Positions 48,149 through 60,580 of a DNA stretch of 64,000 nt are shown one piece after another (within the stretch, counting starts at the first letter, position 1; the number at the start of each line of letters is the position of its first letter). The DNA comes from Polyodon spathula (lineage: Eukaryota > Chordata > Actinopteri > Acipenseriformes > Polyodontidae), in the NCBI RefSeq assembly GCF_017654505.1, contig NC_054536.1:11333794-11397793 (forward strand), written 5' to 3'. A model generated the notes under the pieces. That model was not told the DNA's origin. It was given only the letters and a program-made list of their open reading frames with translations, and did not search any database. A program made the position numbers and the translations under genes.

Positions 48149-51100
48149 GCATGCCCAGATGTATAGAGTGTATTTCCTATGTATTCAAAACTCCTTCAAG
48201 GCTATTTCTCATTTAATTTGTGCAATTGTGTCTTATGTGATTTTCTGCACTTTCTGCCAGTTTCAAAACAAAGGCGTGCTTTGCATGCACTTTTGAGGTA
48301 TTTCGTTATGAATGTTAATATTATTTGCATATCACAAAAAAGAACTGTATGCTTTAAACATCATGAGGTTTCCTTACATTCAACTAAGTTTAACTAAGTG
48401 CAACATCAGGGTTGGTAGATTTAAAAAGTCTTACTTTTATACATAATATGATAGAAAATAAATTGAAATGCCCTTTAGGCTACTTCCAGGGTTAGAGGTG
48501 TGACAGAAATAGTGTTAATTAATTGTCGGACAAGGGTGGACCAAATTTTGACTACGCCACACCCTAATTAAGGGAAGAGTAGGATGAGACCATGTTCAAT
48601 ACATAAGCAGTAACCCTAGTATCCCAACAGTACAATACAGGGATACTCTTAATTGCTAGTGCAGTATTTTGCCTTAATGACCAGTATCAACCCTGATAGA
48701 AACATCACTTTTGTCCATTTCAATCCCCATGCACTGGTCCTACATTAGGGTTCAATTAAATGAGCCTCACATCCACAAGCACATAAAAAAAAATATGTAA
48801 AAACAATAACGCTTATTTCCTCCAATAAAAAATATGATTATGCAGCTCAAACAAAAAATAATCAATAAACATAATATTAAAACACAATAGAAAAAGGGGC
48901 ACGATGGACCGTGCATGTCCATGATATATACCACGCCTGGGGTGGTGATAAGGCCCGAGACTTATATTAAAACTGAGATTTTCATTCATTAATCAAAAAA
49001 AAAGTAAAATACATAAATTAATATTGTAATTATGCATTTACAGGCAGATTGATTTGCAACTGGGATTAAACACAGTTTGAACGATAACATTCAAGGTCCT
49101 TTACCAGAGATTAGGGACCTCATATTGACCAATCAGGTTAAAGGAACTCTCCGATTCATTTTCTAATGCTGTATCATTGTACTGATGTTATCCTATTAAT
49201 GCACACCTATTCATTGTATACTACACTATAAGATTACAAACTAGTGACAGGTGTGCGAACCAGGTGGGAAAGACCTTGCAAGTTGTATGACTTATCTATT
49301 ACGTTAAAATCTTTATTAAAAGCTGCTGTACCTTTCCAACTCAATTTGAGTCATGCCCTGTTCTTTTTTTTATAAGGGAAATTACAAATAATGTAATTCC
49401 CAGCTGGCCAGTGGTGACAGCTGTGATTAAGGATGTAAAATCTCACATGCCTCTGGCATTATTTATAGCAGATTCATACTAACATTCCTAATATCCGAGG
49501 CTAGCAGCAGCACTCCTGTCATCTGCTGGTAGTAAATCTCAACAGTAAGAATAATCCGTACCCTAGGGGAGCAATACTGTTGGACAGCTACCTAGTAAAA
49601 GGCCACATTTTACAATATTACAAACTAAATGCTGGATTTCTTCTACTGGATTAGCTTAATCACATTTATAAGGGTTTGACAAAAACTTGCCAAAACACTA
49701 CCAAACATCTAATTTCTTAGAATCTGTTCTTCAGAATGTCCCTTAGAATCATCACTTCTGAGACTGGTCCTCTCACAGCAACAGCCACCTAATCAGAAGA
49801 AACTGCAAAGAAAGCATCTGCTCACAAAGTCAGCCAGATTTCCTGTCTTGCCCTTGTGGCATTTTTATAACAGACTTCCATAAAAATAATCATTCATGTG
49901 ATAAAAACCCAGATTACATTCAAGTATGTGATTCCCCTAGAGTTCTTTTTTTTTCAATGCAAAATTCAAGGTACAAAAAAGGTGTGTCTATCAATCAAGC
50001 AAAGATTACACCCCAGTATAATGATCTTCTGTTGTGTTTATAGCATTAAGTGATATTGGATGGAACTTATAAAAGAGTAAAAAGAAAAGCCATGGGTGGG
50101 AAATAAAGAAAGTTATTATTTGCACCATGTTGTTCTTGTACTTCACTGCACACAGTGATTTGTGGATCTGCACGTTGTCTAAAAAATTGTTATCTGAAAC
50201 AGAAACATGACCCTTTGAGCTTAATAAATGCTATATATAACCTAAAGGACTTCAGGATAATAAAATAATGTAATTTAATTAGCAACTACCCTATACATGC
50301 ATGCCATCGAGAAATGAAATCGATTAGGAGAATGATCATAGGGAGGTTAGATAAAGGCCCTGCTAAGAACATGCATCTTGAATTATGGTTATATAGGTAA
50401 TGATGAGAGCATCATTACTTTTGATGTGAGTTTAAGTGTTCACATACAAACCGACAGTCCAATGGATGATGAGCGAATGCTTTATGTTTTGATAGTCAAG
50501 CACAACTTATAATTCTTACTTAAACACAGGCTGAAATTGTATTCTGTCAATTTATGTGAACACGTTTTGCTCTGCTCTAACTCAAAAAATACATACACAT
50601 GGATTATGCCAGTTTATAATAAACGGCAGTAAAGGTTAAGGGCATTTGTTTTGCTCTCACAAATTAGATTTTCACAAGCAAGCTCTGTACAAAAGAGAAA
50701 GCTCCATAAATTTAAAGAGATTACAGCTTGAAAATACATTTGCAAGGGGCCAAACACATGGGATGGCTCATTCTGCATTAGATGTTTGAATTATGTTGAC
50801 AGCCTAATAATGTGTCTGAGTGGCTAACGGCAAAATGTTAGCCTTTAGGAGGCAGTGATGTTTTTTCCACAGTTATAACATTAAGAAAGTCAAGGAGATT
50901 AATAGAAATAATACACTCTGAACAGACAGACCTACATCAATTAAAACATATTGGATATTGAACAATGATGCATATAAATGAAAGCCTTGGCCAGGGTATA
51001 AAGGATAGTTAAGGACTTTGTAATTCTTTTTTCTTGTAAAAGTAGTTTGGATTTATTATTTTATCATCACCCTATAGATTCCAGTTCAGATGCAAAAAAA

Positions 51101-52929
51101 AAAAAAAAATGTGCTCTTGCGTAAACCAAGATGGCGGCTTGATGCATTTTTTGGAAAAACCTTTCAAAATCTTCTTGAACCATTGATCTGAAACTTTGCA
51201 TACATCATTAGCAACCAAACCTGCTTCAAATTTGTGAAGTAGAAGTTAGAAGCTGCGATAAATTTTACTATAAAAATGGCAACCACCGAATTTGACAAAA
51301 AGCGCACCAAACATCAAACTGCTTCTGTTTGCATACCGTTTAATCAACTAACTAACAACTAATTGTAGTAGTTATTATAACCTCTCCTTGAAAATTACAT
51401 GTATTTGGAGTTAAGAATTGTATGTTGTTTACGAGACATATTTTGTTTTAACTTAAAGCTGTACAGGGAATCTACTGATACTGATAATCACATGAAACAT
51501 ATATTAACAGTACATAGTTAAAAAATAAACTTCAAAGCAATTAATAGTAGTAGAAACATTTAATTCATTATTACATTGAACAATCCTCGGAGACAAGTAG
51601 AACAATCCAGTTACACCTGTTGTTAACCTGGATTGTCACGCTTAGGTAAGTACAATTAGAATGTTCCTGTAATATAATTTTAACATCTTATAAAGTTGTT
51701 GTGAACATTATTTTCATACAATGCATGTTATAGCATGGTTTGTTTTATAGTTGACACCTGAAATATTAGCATTGCCCCTCCTCAATTACCATAAAATGAC
51801 ACCCACTGGTGCGGCACTTTTGCTGAAAACCCTTGTCATAATAGAAAAACCCAGGTTCAAGTAGATTTTTTATTCATGAATAATAGCACAACAATCATAG
51901 CGTGCTCTGTGCGCTGTTTTTGTTGTAAATGCAGCCGAGTAAGCACGATTTATATGTCACCAAGATAACTTGAAACCTTATTATGTACATTTCTGTGCTC
52001 ATTATTCCTATTATCTTTGAGCATATGCAGCCTCATAAGATTTGTGATTAAAAGAGAGGGAAGTTATTTTGAAGTTTTTTCTCCCCTCCCAAGTTTAGAT
52101 TTGAAGACAATCTATCAAATCGTTTACTTTACCGTCAAAGTGAGATGATTAGTTCATTAAACATTTGCACTATTCAAAGATATCAACTATGGTTCATTTA
52201 GTTTGTTATTCATTTGACATAATCATTAATTGATATGGTATTCAACTCTAATATTTGTTTATCAAAACAAAACAGTTCCTCTAAAACAGTTTAGGTAAAC
52301 AAACAAGTGCATTAGGCCTTCTAAGAATCATTGAGTGTCTTCAGTAAAAACACATAACATGCTGAATATGGATGAGCCATTACGATAGACAGGCTTTGGC
52401 TAATGACTGAATGTCTCGCTTTCACACATTGTAAGTCATCAGTGGTAAATGTATCTATTCACTGCTTATCCTTGTGGCATTTTGTGTCATAACCAAAGTG
52501 TGATTTTCTGTTGAAAAAAATAATAATTTAATTTTTAATTTAACAGAATCTTTTTTTTTTTTTTTCTTTTTTATCAAACTACTACATATTTGGAGTACAA
52601 TATCCTTCAACACCATTGTGAATCGTTTTATACGCAAATTGACCACAATGTTGGTTGTTCTACATAAGTGAATCACATGTTAAACTAGTTTAAATTGCAA
52701 AAATGTGCATTACTATAAGCTAATGAATGATTATTTTGTTAATGGAAAATGTGTTGCAGAAATAAATATATTGTTCAACATTAATGGTTATTTGACACTT
52801 TATATGCAGAAACACATTCATCAATGATATACCTGCATTTACCAATAAGCTTCCGTAAATCATAAGATTAACAGGTAAATGTCTGAAAAGCAATCTATTG
52901 AAATTAAATAAGTGTGTTTTTTATATAAT
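48149..52929. other. Longest unique stretch; no gene
   Basis: Nearly 4.8 kb without a recognisable transposable element apart from a possible one at 51100-51300, where phrases such as AAGATGGCGGC, GATCTGAAACTTTGCATAC and AAAATGGCAACCACC look like decayed repeat sequence. The part 50250-50900 is low in simple repeats and has TTTAATTAGC and CGATTAGGAG-like homeodomain motifs. A T run lies near 52551-52565. Confidence 0.45.
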
Positions 52930-53076
52930 GATTATTTGTTAAATTACAAGAAATTGTGTATTTTGTTTTTTGCTTTATTAAAAATTGGTTAAAATTTAGT
53001 AAATGCTTGTCCTTAAGATGTTACCTTGAATTACGGTCTAGTAAACGTATGGTGTCAATACTTTTGTCTGCGACTG
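52930..53076. mobile_element. Tc1-like transposon right end
   Basis: Read on the minus strand it starts CAGTCGCAGACAAAAGTATT followed by GACACCATACGTTTACTAGA, next to a TA (53077-53078). This is the usual layout of a Tc1-type terminal repeat. The other end and any transposase are not visible, so the left limit is approximate. Confidence 0.55.
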
Positions 53077-53078
53077 TA

Positions 53079-54264
53079 GCTTTGAGATCAACCAGCTTCT
53101 ATGAACCAGACAAGCATAGATGGGCCATCCTCTCTTATATTCTTGGATTTATCATCGTCTTGAATAAGCGTTGAATATCAGGTTAATTAAATATCTTTTC
53201 ACATCGTCAGCCCAACAAAAATTGTAATAAAAGTTTTACTGTAAGCCACCATATTTGTATTAAATACCTGACAGTATGTGCCTGACTTGAAAATCTGACT
53301 TAAAACAGGTTTTAGCTCTTATTCTGCTTCTTTGGAAAATAATTCAGATTGTGTCAACTTATTTTTAACAGTCTGACAGTTGCAAATGAAGAAAGGTGAG
53401 CATCTAAAAAAGCATACAGAAATTCATACATTTAATAGAACTATTTATCAAATGTGAAACTATTGAAGAATTCTTGAGGCTTTTGCCTTAGCATTAAGAC
53501 AGATGATGAAACTAATGTAAAAGCCTTCTTAATAATGTATTGGGTTATGAGTTATGATTTTATAGAATTGAAAATTACCAGATTCTTTTGCCTTAGGCTG
53601 TGAGTATGGCACATGAAAAAAAAAGAAAAATAGATTAAACAAACACAAAAGTTAAATCATTTCAAACTAGGTCTATGCTGTAGGAATTGACATATTCTTC
53701 ATTAACCTGCTGAGACATGTGCCAGCAACATCATTCTGCAAGACAATATAATCAAAAAATGCAAATTAGTGTTGTAGTAGGAATACACATTAGGAAAAAG
53801 CTTTTTTTCTAGCATATCACTCACGAAGGCTTAAAATACAAACAACAAAAATTGTTCCAGATAGACCAGGATTGGTCTTGTGGTAATTGAATAAAGAGAA
53901 TTTATTTATTAAATTAGGGGACTGAAGAGAAGCCATTAATTGTTTCACCCTCCATATAACTGGAAGAGTGTATTGAAGTGGGCATTCACAGATACATTCA
54001 TACTACTTTGCAGTATATTACATTGGATACACAGTCCTGCAACTTTGTACAATGTAGTAAACTGCTTCATTGTATTTGGATCATTTAAGTCTTCAAAATA
54101 TTCTTTTGCAACAATCCAAATAATAATACAAACAGAATAAATCTTAATTTATTTATTTATTTTACCACAGTCACTGGAAAACTAGCACTTTTTTTTTTTT
54201 TTTTTTTTTTTTTGCTTTAATTAATGCCATTTTCATTTGCTGGACTCGACTTTTTGTAATATTG
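53079..54264. other. AT-rich unique DNA
   Basis: No supported gene. A poly-T run of about 25 lies at 54189-54213. Confidence 0.5.
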
Positions 54265-54510
54265 TGACAGAGACAAAATGATTATTGGTGATACATCTCC
54301 TTCCCGACCTGTGAGGGCACTGTGTAAAGGGAACAGAGTACCCTGGACTGGATGGCCAGACAATTCATACACCAGGGTTAGCCGGAAGTTGGTCATCTAG
54401 AAAGAGGGCGGAGCTCCAGTACACTAAATCATTGACCAGACAGGGAAGCGATGTGGCAGCTGAGGATTGAAGGAGTTTTGCACTCATTAACAAAAAGGTC
54501 ATGAGGGTTA
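54265..54510 (+). mobile_element. LTR 5' fragment, family A
   Basis: It begins TGTGACAGAGACAAAATGAT and continues with CTTCCCGACCTGTGAGGGCA, which aligns with CTCCCGACCTATGAGGGCAA of the 7.4-kb LTR (minus strand), then with the 34.0-kb piece over ACTGGATGGCCAGACAATTC. The match fades at GGTCATGAGGGTTAGGG (about 54498). The R-U5 part is missing and repeat-rich sequence follows. Confidence 0.65.
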
Positions 54511-54534
54511 GGGTTAAGGTAAGGCCGCTACAGT

Positions 54535-54840
54535 CCAAAAAACTGGAGAGGGAGGAGGCACTGCTGTCTCCAGAGCCAAAGAGGGAGGAGCCACTGTAAT
54601 CTCCAGAGCCAAAAGGGGAGGGTCCACTACTGTCCTAACAGCCGGAGAGGGAGGAGTCGGGAGGACTGGAGGAGCGAGGAGGAGCTTCTATCATCCCAAC
54701 AGTTGAACAGGGAGTAGCCACTACTGTATCCATAGCTGGAGAGGGAGGAGCTACTACTGTCCCCAGAGCAAAAGGTGGAGGGGCTGGTGCCGCTCCAAAG
54801 GCAGGAGAGGGAGGAGCCACTACAATATCCAGAGCAGGTG
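54535..54840. repeat. Imperfect tandem repeats with GAGAGGGAGGAG core
   Basis: Units of roughly 42-51 bp carry GAGAGGGAGGAGCCACTACT, GTCC or ATCC, then AGAGCC/AGAGCA. One minus-strand frame reads as Ala-Pro-rich repeats (VVAPPSPA, VVATPCS), and the plus frame is Glu/Pro-rich in part. It could be a low-complexity part of a retroelement's internal region, because an LTR fragment lies directly upstream. No domain supports this. Confidence 0.6.
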
Positions 54841-54873
54841 GATGAGGTGAAGAGTACAACAGTCTGGCGCCTT

Positions 54874-54999
54874 TGGGTCAGCTCCCTCGACCCATGCTCC
54901 CAGACACCCAACCTCTGGGTCAGTTCCCTAGATCCATGCTCCCAGACAACCAACCTTTGGGTCAGTTCTCTCGACCCATGCTCCCTGACATCCAACTTG
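54874..54999. repeat. Three 42-bp coding-phase tandem repeats
   Basis: TGGGTCAGCTCCCTCGACCC recurs at 54874, 54916 and 54958 with a 42-bp period. Because 42 is a multiple of three, every frame repeats: WVSSLDPCSQTPNL-type 14-residue units on plus, WEHGSRELTQRLGV on minus. The open frames on both strands follow from this and neither is supported as a gene. Confidence 0.85.
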
Positions 55000-55424
55000 T
55001 ATATGGACTTTCGGTCGCTGGGTAAGCCACAGATTGTTTGAAGAGAGGTGGCTGTACTAGATCGTACCTGTAGTGCTGATTTAACTTGGCTACAACCGAC
55101 AGGAATACTTTTTGTCTGCTCTGACATTCCAGTTCATTTTCTGAAAGCTGTATATTTTACGTTCTGTTCAGCAGCCTTTGTAGTAGCCTTTTGTTTAATC
55201 TCTTGTGTGCTACGGAAGTACCTGGTACATCCAAAAAATCACTTCTCCAGTGCTAAGGACGTACGTGGTAAGTCCAATTGAAATACATGTTAAAAAAATA
55301 AAAAATAAAAGCAAAATTGATTGCCATTTTTTCACCCAGGGTTGCTCTTTGAGGAGTTATTACATAACATATTAAGTCATTGCCTTTAACTTCACTACAT
55401 TTTATCGACAATTTGGCTGGAAGA
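55000..55424. other. Non-coding DNA
   Basis: Nothing recognisable. A short A-rich stretch is at 55289-55309. Confidence 0.5.
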
Positions 55425-56343
55425 GGGGTATATTCCGGTCAAAATTTGACCATTCTTCTTTACAAAACTGTACAAGCTCTGTCAAGTTCTTTGGGGAGCG
55501 TTGATGGACAGCAATCTTTAAGTCATGCCACAGATTTAGATCGGAGCTCTGACTGGGCCACTCAAGGACATTTACCTTTTTATTCCTTAGCGACTCCAGT
55601 GTACCTTTGGCTGTGTGCTTTGGGTCGTTGTCATGCTGAAAGGTGAACTTCCGTACCAGTTTCAGCTTTCTTGCAGGGGGCAGCAAGTTCTCCTCAAGGA
55701 CTTCTCTGTACTTTGCTCCATTCATTTTCCCTTTTATCGTGGCAAGTGCAATCCCTGCCGTTGAGAAACATCACCATAACATGTTGCTACCACCACTATG
55801 CTTCACAGTAGGGATTGTTGTTTGGGTGATGCGCTGTGTTGGGTTTGCGCCAAACATAATGCTTTGCATTTAGGCCAAAAAGTTCCATTTTAGTTTCATC
55901 AGACCACAAAACTTTTTGTCATATGGCTACAAAATCTCCTGAGTGTTTTTTTGCATACTTCAAACAGGATTCAAGGTGGGCTTTCTTGAGTAATGGCTTC
56001 CTTTTTGCCACCCTACTGTACAGGCCAGATTTGTGGAGTGCTTGGGATATTGTTGTCACATGCACACTTTGACCAGTCTTGGCCATAAAAGCCTGTAGCT
56101 CTTGTAAAGTTGCCATTGGCCTCTTGGTAGCCTTTCTGATTAGTCTCCTTCTTGCTTGGTTATCCAGTTTGGAGGGACGGCCTGATCTAGGCAGGGTCTT
56201 GATGGTGCCATACACCTTCTACTTCTTAATAACTGTCTTGACCGTACTCCAAGGGATATTCAAGGCCTTTGATATTTTTTTATACCCATCCCCTAATCTG
56301 TGCCTTTCAAACTGGAGTTCTTTAGAAAATGTCTTGGTGCTCA
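55425..56343 (-). pseudogene. Tc1-like transposase pseudogene (second subfamily)
   Basis: It starts MSTKTFSKELQFERHRLGDG, then YKKISKALNIPWSTVK (helix-turn-helix), a stop in place of the usual Trp, GTIKTLPRSGRPSKLD, ARRRLIRKATKRP, LHKSGLYSRVAKRKPL, VLWSDETKMELFG (first catalytic Asp), YVWRKPNTAHHPNN, MNGAKYREVLEENLL, FTFQHDNDPKHTAKGT (second Asp region kept) and VNVLEWPSQSSDLN. The PIEN segment with the catalytic Glu is deleted, leaving SSDLNLWHDLK. Several frameshifts occur around 55725-55920. The frame then runs out in unrelated DNA near 55440. It is inactive. Confidence 0.87.
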
Positions 56344-56701
56344 TGGTTGAGTCTTTGCTTTGAAATGCGCTACCCAGCAGAGGGAACCTACAGGAACTTC
56401 ATGTGAATCACTACAATTTAATGCAGGTGGAGGCCACTTAACTTGGTGTGTGATTTTGAGCTATTGTAGGATTGCTATTACAAGGGGGGTGGACACTTAT
56501 CCAACCAAGCTATTTCAGTTTTTATTTTTAATTAATTGTCTACAGATTTCTAGAATATTTTTTTTTTCACTTGGAAGTTGTGGGGTAGGATGTGTAGATA
56601 TATATATTTTTTTAAAGTATTTTACTGCATTTTAATTCTAGGCTATTAGGCAACAGAAGGTGAAAAATATGAAAGGGGATGTAGACTTTCTATAGGCACT
56701 G
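55425..56701 (-). mobile_element. Tc1-like transposon, one end lost
   Basis: The right end reads inward CAGTGCCTATAGAAAGTCTA with TA at 56702-56703, then CCCCTTTCATATTTTTCACC, a terminus known in fish Tc1-like elements. The equivalent left terminal repeat is absent and the element stops inside the transposase. It belongs to a different subfamily from the copy at 45.2 kb, judged by the terminus and N-terminus. Confidence 0.85.
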
Positions 56702-56703
56702 TA

Positions 56704-56920
56704 TACTTATCTATTCTTTGGTGGAGAAGTGGCCATTTTAAATCAGGGTGGGTACAATAGGCCATGGGCTGCGTTTTTCAAAGTGGCAAATTAAAAATGG
56801 CCTGGCATCTGTCTAGAGCATGTAAACCCTTCAAAACCAATGAAAAGCTTTCCAGATAGCCACAGGCACATCCAGCATCTTAAAAGTTTCTACATTCTTA
56901 CACCAAACATTAGCATTTTA
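56704..56920. other. Non-coding spacer
   Basis: Nothing recognisable. Confidence 0.5.
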
Positions 56921-56925
56921 GAGAC

Positions 56926-57546
56926 TGTGACAGGATATGGCTGAGCGGTGATGTCAGGCCAGATGCAGGAAGAATAACAGAGCACTGCAGGTAAGGTGCA
57001 GTGGCGCGTGCACCATTTTATTTTCAAATAACAAAAATAAATAAAAGGTTTTAACAAAAATAACTTGCTCATAGAGCACAAAAATAAATAATTAAACAAA
57101 ACAAATCTCGAACACAATAATACGATCAGGCTGGGCAATAGCTTTCACTGATCTACTTTGAGTTTTAGTTTTATTTTTTTCTCTCTCCTCTCAGGCTCCC
57201 ATTCTCCACTTCTGAACACCCACCACCTGGAGTGCAGAGCGCTGCAGGTATTTATGCAGGTGACCATCTCCCAGTTAGCAATAAATTAATGACTTAATTA
57301 ATTTGGGAGATGGCCACCTTCTGCACAAGGTTTCAAATTAGCAACTAGCAGAGGATGGGCTGCCAATCTCTTCTCTACCAGAACAAAATAAAAACAAAAC
57401 AATAATAAAACAATCTCACGGCTATGCATCATATGTAAATACATAAATACAATAAATAAATCAATGCACAAACACAAAACAACACAGGGGTGGAGGGGGA
57501 GACCCTCTTCCAAAAATAACTGTACAGGGCTGCTCGTCCTGTTACA
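56926..57546 (-). mobile_element. Solo LTR, family B, with target duplication
   Basis: The plus strand runs TGTGACAGGATATGG ... CGTCCTGTTACA, flanked by GAGAC (56921-56925) and GGGAC (57547-57551), a 5-bp duplication with one mismatch. On the minus strand there is a TATA-like CATAAATA (complement of 57249-57256), conserved GAGATGGCCACCTTCTGCA just upstream, and AATAAA (complement of 57017-57022). No internal genes remain. It shares layout and blocks with the LTR-like segment at 14430-15053. Confidence 0.7.
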
Positions 57547-57551
57547 GGGAC

Positions 57552-57648
57552 ATATAATGAAAAAGTTGCAGTTTTTTGACAATAATTGCTGTATTTTTTG
57601 GTCACATGTCCAAATAAACCACCAAAACTTGGCACCAATAGACCAATA
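57552..57648. other. Short spacer
   Basis: Nothing recognisable. Confidence 0.5.
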
Positions 57649-57690
<42 letters not shown>

Positions 57691-57710
57691 CTATATATAT
57701 ATGTTATATA
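57649..57710. repeat. Interrupted AT microsatellite
   Basis: A (TA)n tract with a GACTA interruption. Confidence 0.93.
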
Positions 57711-57729
57711 CCTGAAAAGGAATATAAAG

Positions 57730-57829
57730 TAATTTTGATGTTGAATTTTGATGATTTTGATGATTTAGATCACAAATTCAAAAAATTCCTGTGGCACAGG
57801 GCGTTACAAGGTCCTTAGCAGAGAAGGGG
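57730..57829 (-). mobile_element. Possible piggyBac-like terminus
   Basis: TTAA (57830-57833) adjoins, on the minus strand, CCCCTTCTCTGCTAAGGACC. A CCC(C) start next to TTAA fits piggyBac-type ends, and vertebrate piggyBac MITEs are common. There is no partner end and no transposase, and the sequence differs from the 8.36-kb terminus, so this is only suggestive. Confidence 0.3.
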
Positions 57830-57833
57830 TTAA

Positions 57834-58477
57834 TGTCTGATTCTGAAGCTAAATAGCGAACGATCATATTTTCTCCAAAGACAAATTCTAAGATGTGCAA
57901 AACAATTACCTCCATCTGCATGTACAATTTCTTTGGAAAATATTTTGACACCATCATCAGCTGAAATGTACTCTGCTTTTTTGCTTTATCGTCCATTTCT
58001 TTACCTTCAATGCTTAAAAGTAGATTTTAACAACCTAAATCAAAACAATGCAGCAATGACTTTGTCTTACCCCCTATTGTACAGTAAAGCCAGTACAGAC
58101 GCACTGATAGTCTGATTAAAACATTGTTGTCATTTGAACAGTAAACAAGAACGATAACCGCTTTGGAGTATTTTTTTGTAAATGTTATTTGTCTAAGGAC
58201 TTTTTTTTTTTTAACCTAAGTGTAATGCACACAGGATGGCAAAGGAATAAAAAAAAAACGCCCATCTACAGAAAGACGATACGTAGTTTGTGTCACTTGC
58301 TTTGTATAGTTTTTCATTTAAACAAGGTTTTTTTTTGCGTTTTTCTGTACTTGTCCGGTCTGCATTGGCCCCTAAAGAGGTGAATTTTGTGGTGACCCCT
58401 CAATTTCCCGATTTCTGCAAAATCCGCACAATCGCGATTTAGGTAGACTCCTAATCATTAGAAATGCAGTTCTTATG

Positions 58478-58478
<1 letters not shown>
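57834..58478. other. AT-rich non-coding DNA
   Basis: No supported gene. Confidence 0.5.
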
Positions 58479-58552
<74 letters not shown>

Positions 58553-58567
58553 CTATATATATATATT
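58479..58567. repeat. Long AT dinucleotide microsatellite
   Basis: A (TA)n tract of about 89 bp with interruptions at its right side. Confidence 0.96.
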
Positions 58568-59044
58568 AAGAAAGCCTTTATCATTTCTTTAGATAAGTGG
58601 ATATTATATGTATACCATAGCTTTACAAAAGTTAATTGATGTAAAACAGAGTGAACCTCAGTTTGCCGAATTTGCTGACAGGACTTAATAAGGAAACGTA
58701 TGTGCACGTTTTTGTATATTTTTGTGTTCTTGAAACCAGTGATTGTCGCTTCAGTTCCAAAGATGATCTTGTTTTAGCTTGTTGGCTTGTTTAACTTTTC
58801 ACAACTTTTAATAGTTTCTTCTAGGGTCGGGTCTGAAACACACACTTGGAAAAACTCCATACAGCAAATGGAGAAGTGCATATTCAAATTTAAAACACTT
58901 TGAAATAAATTAGTTCCAGAAATTGTGAAGTATGATGTTTACGCATTCAGAAAATGTTTTGTTTTCCATAGCAACTGTAAAGTTAATGAAGGCACGTTCC
59001 ACGTCACAGTTAGCATATATACATTTTTATTGAAATAAAATTAT

Positions 59045-59047
<3 letters not shown>
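58568..59047. other. AT-rich non-coding DNA
   Basis: Nothing recognisable. Confidence 0.5.
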
Positions 59048-59135
<88 letters not shown>

Positions 59136-59178
59136 AATATATTATATATATATATATATATAATATATATATATATAT
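59048..59178. repeat. Longest AT microsatellite, interrupted
   Basis: A (TA)n array of about 130 bp with TATTATA, TCTAATA and TAATA breaks. Confidence 0.96.
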
Positions 59179-59949
59179 AAATCTTGTAACACAACTTGAA
59201 AATATGGTTTCGAGTCAGGAGGTTGCTCAGGTCCATAAGTCCACAATGTTCAAAAACGTAATTATCATAAGCTATGCATACACTTTCCCAAAACACCTGT
59301 AGTTTACTACAAAGTCGGATGAATGTAATACGTGAAGTATCACTTAATCTCCAATTATAGGTTATGTTTAATATACAAATGTACAAATATATATTTTCTT
59401 CTTGACTGCTAAATACTGTTATAAGTTATCCTCAAAATCAATAATAAACAAGTTCTAACTCACTTGACAGCAATAACGTATTTTTTTATATGTGGCTTAA
59501 CAACCAGTGATTTTGATTCAAAGGCCATAATCTCAGTAAACTCTCTTTATGATGGTACATGAAATTGCTTTAAATCATGCAGCAGTAAACCTCTGGAGTA
59601 TAACTATAAATGATATATCAGAGGCATCTTAAAACAGGCAATTCTCTAGAAATCATAACATGGCAGCAAAGCCAAAAGCAAAGACATCAATGTTTGAAAT
59701 GAACATACAGCTCAGTTCTTTTGAGCCAAGGTTTTAAAAGTCAAAATGTTTCCTTCAGTTGTAATTTAAAAAAAAAAAAAAATTGTCCTGCTACTTTATA
59801 TGTCTTACTGGTCATTACGTGAGCTCATTTAAAGGTTGATCCCTTCCAGAAGTCAGTGGATTGTAAAGAGTCTGTGTTGAACTAAAACAGCATCGCTGTT
59901 TTAATTGTAGCTGTTGAAGTGATACATTCTCTTTAACGTAATATCAGAG
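59179..59949. other. AT-rich non-coding DNA
   Basis: Nothing recognisable. An A run lies near 59768-59781. Confidence 0.5.
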
Positions 59950-60580
59950 GGTGACAAATTTTCATGCACATAGTTAATAGGTTAAGGTGTGAATGGGAGA
60001 GAAGGAATCTGAGCTGCAAATCTACCTCCCAGCCAGGAAGGGGCGCTCAGGTTGGTGGTACGCCTTCAGAGGGATGGGCCAACTTGATGGTAGGATGGAA
60101 CAGGAAGTCAGCCATCTTGGGAAAAGGCTGTAGCTGTAAGACTGTTAAACAACTCTATTGTGATCAGCTGTTGAATGGGTCGATTATGTCATCAGCCATG
60201 TTGCATGGGGTGATTGTATAGAGTGTGGCACCGCACTGATCACAATGAGAAGTTTAGCAGTACAGAGGGGATGCAGCTACATGACTACGGCCCTTTACGC
60301 TGAAACTAATGCGTCGGAGTGCTGCACTTGTTGTTATTTTTGTTGTTGCAGACAAGTAGCTGTTTGGGAGCTGCAGCCACGGAGCCAGCACACACACCCT
60401 GGAGCACCACTACTTTCGCAGCACAGCACCACAACAGCAACCAAACAGGAGCACTTTTCCGTGCACTTGTGGGATTAATGGGCTGTGTTTTATTACGTGT
60501 TTAACCTTTTTGATTGTTTTAAACCCCAATGCCATTGCTGTTGAGGGGGGGTTGATTGAATTAATTAAAACTGACCTACC
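59950..60580 (+). mobile_element. GC-richer insertion, possibly LTR-like
   Basis: This block is clearly richer in GC than both flanks. It starts near GGGTGACAAATTTTCATGCA, contains CAGCCAGGAAGGGGCGCTCA, a possible weak promoter TTGTATAGAGTG (about 60213) and a later CA-rich stretch. Composition and the TGAC start suggest a retroelement LTR, but no polyadenylation signal, partner copy or target duplication was found. Small open frames inside are unsupported. Confidence 0.3.

Noticed and set aside
54490..54520. Telomere-like GGGTTAGGGTTAAGG
   Set aside because: Only about two imperfect units, too short to be an interstitial telomere array.
54627..55127. 166-codon minus frame with EHGSRELTQR repeats
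   Set aside because: It is explained by 42-bp tandem repeats, whose length keeps every frame open.
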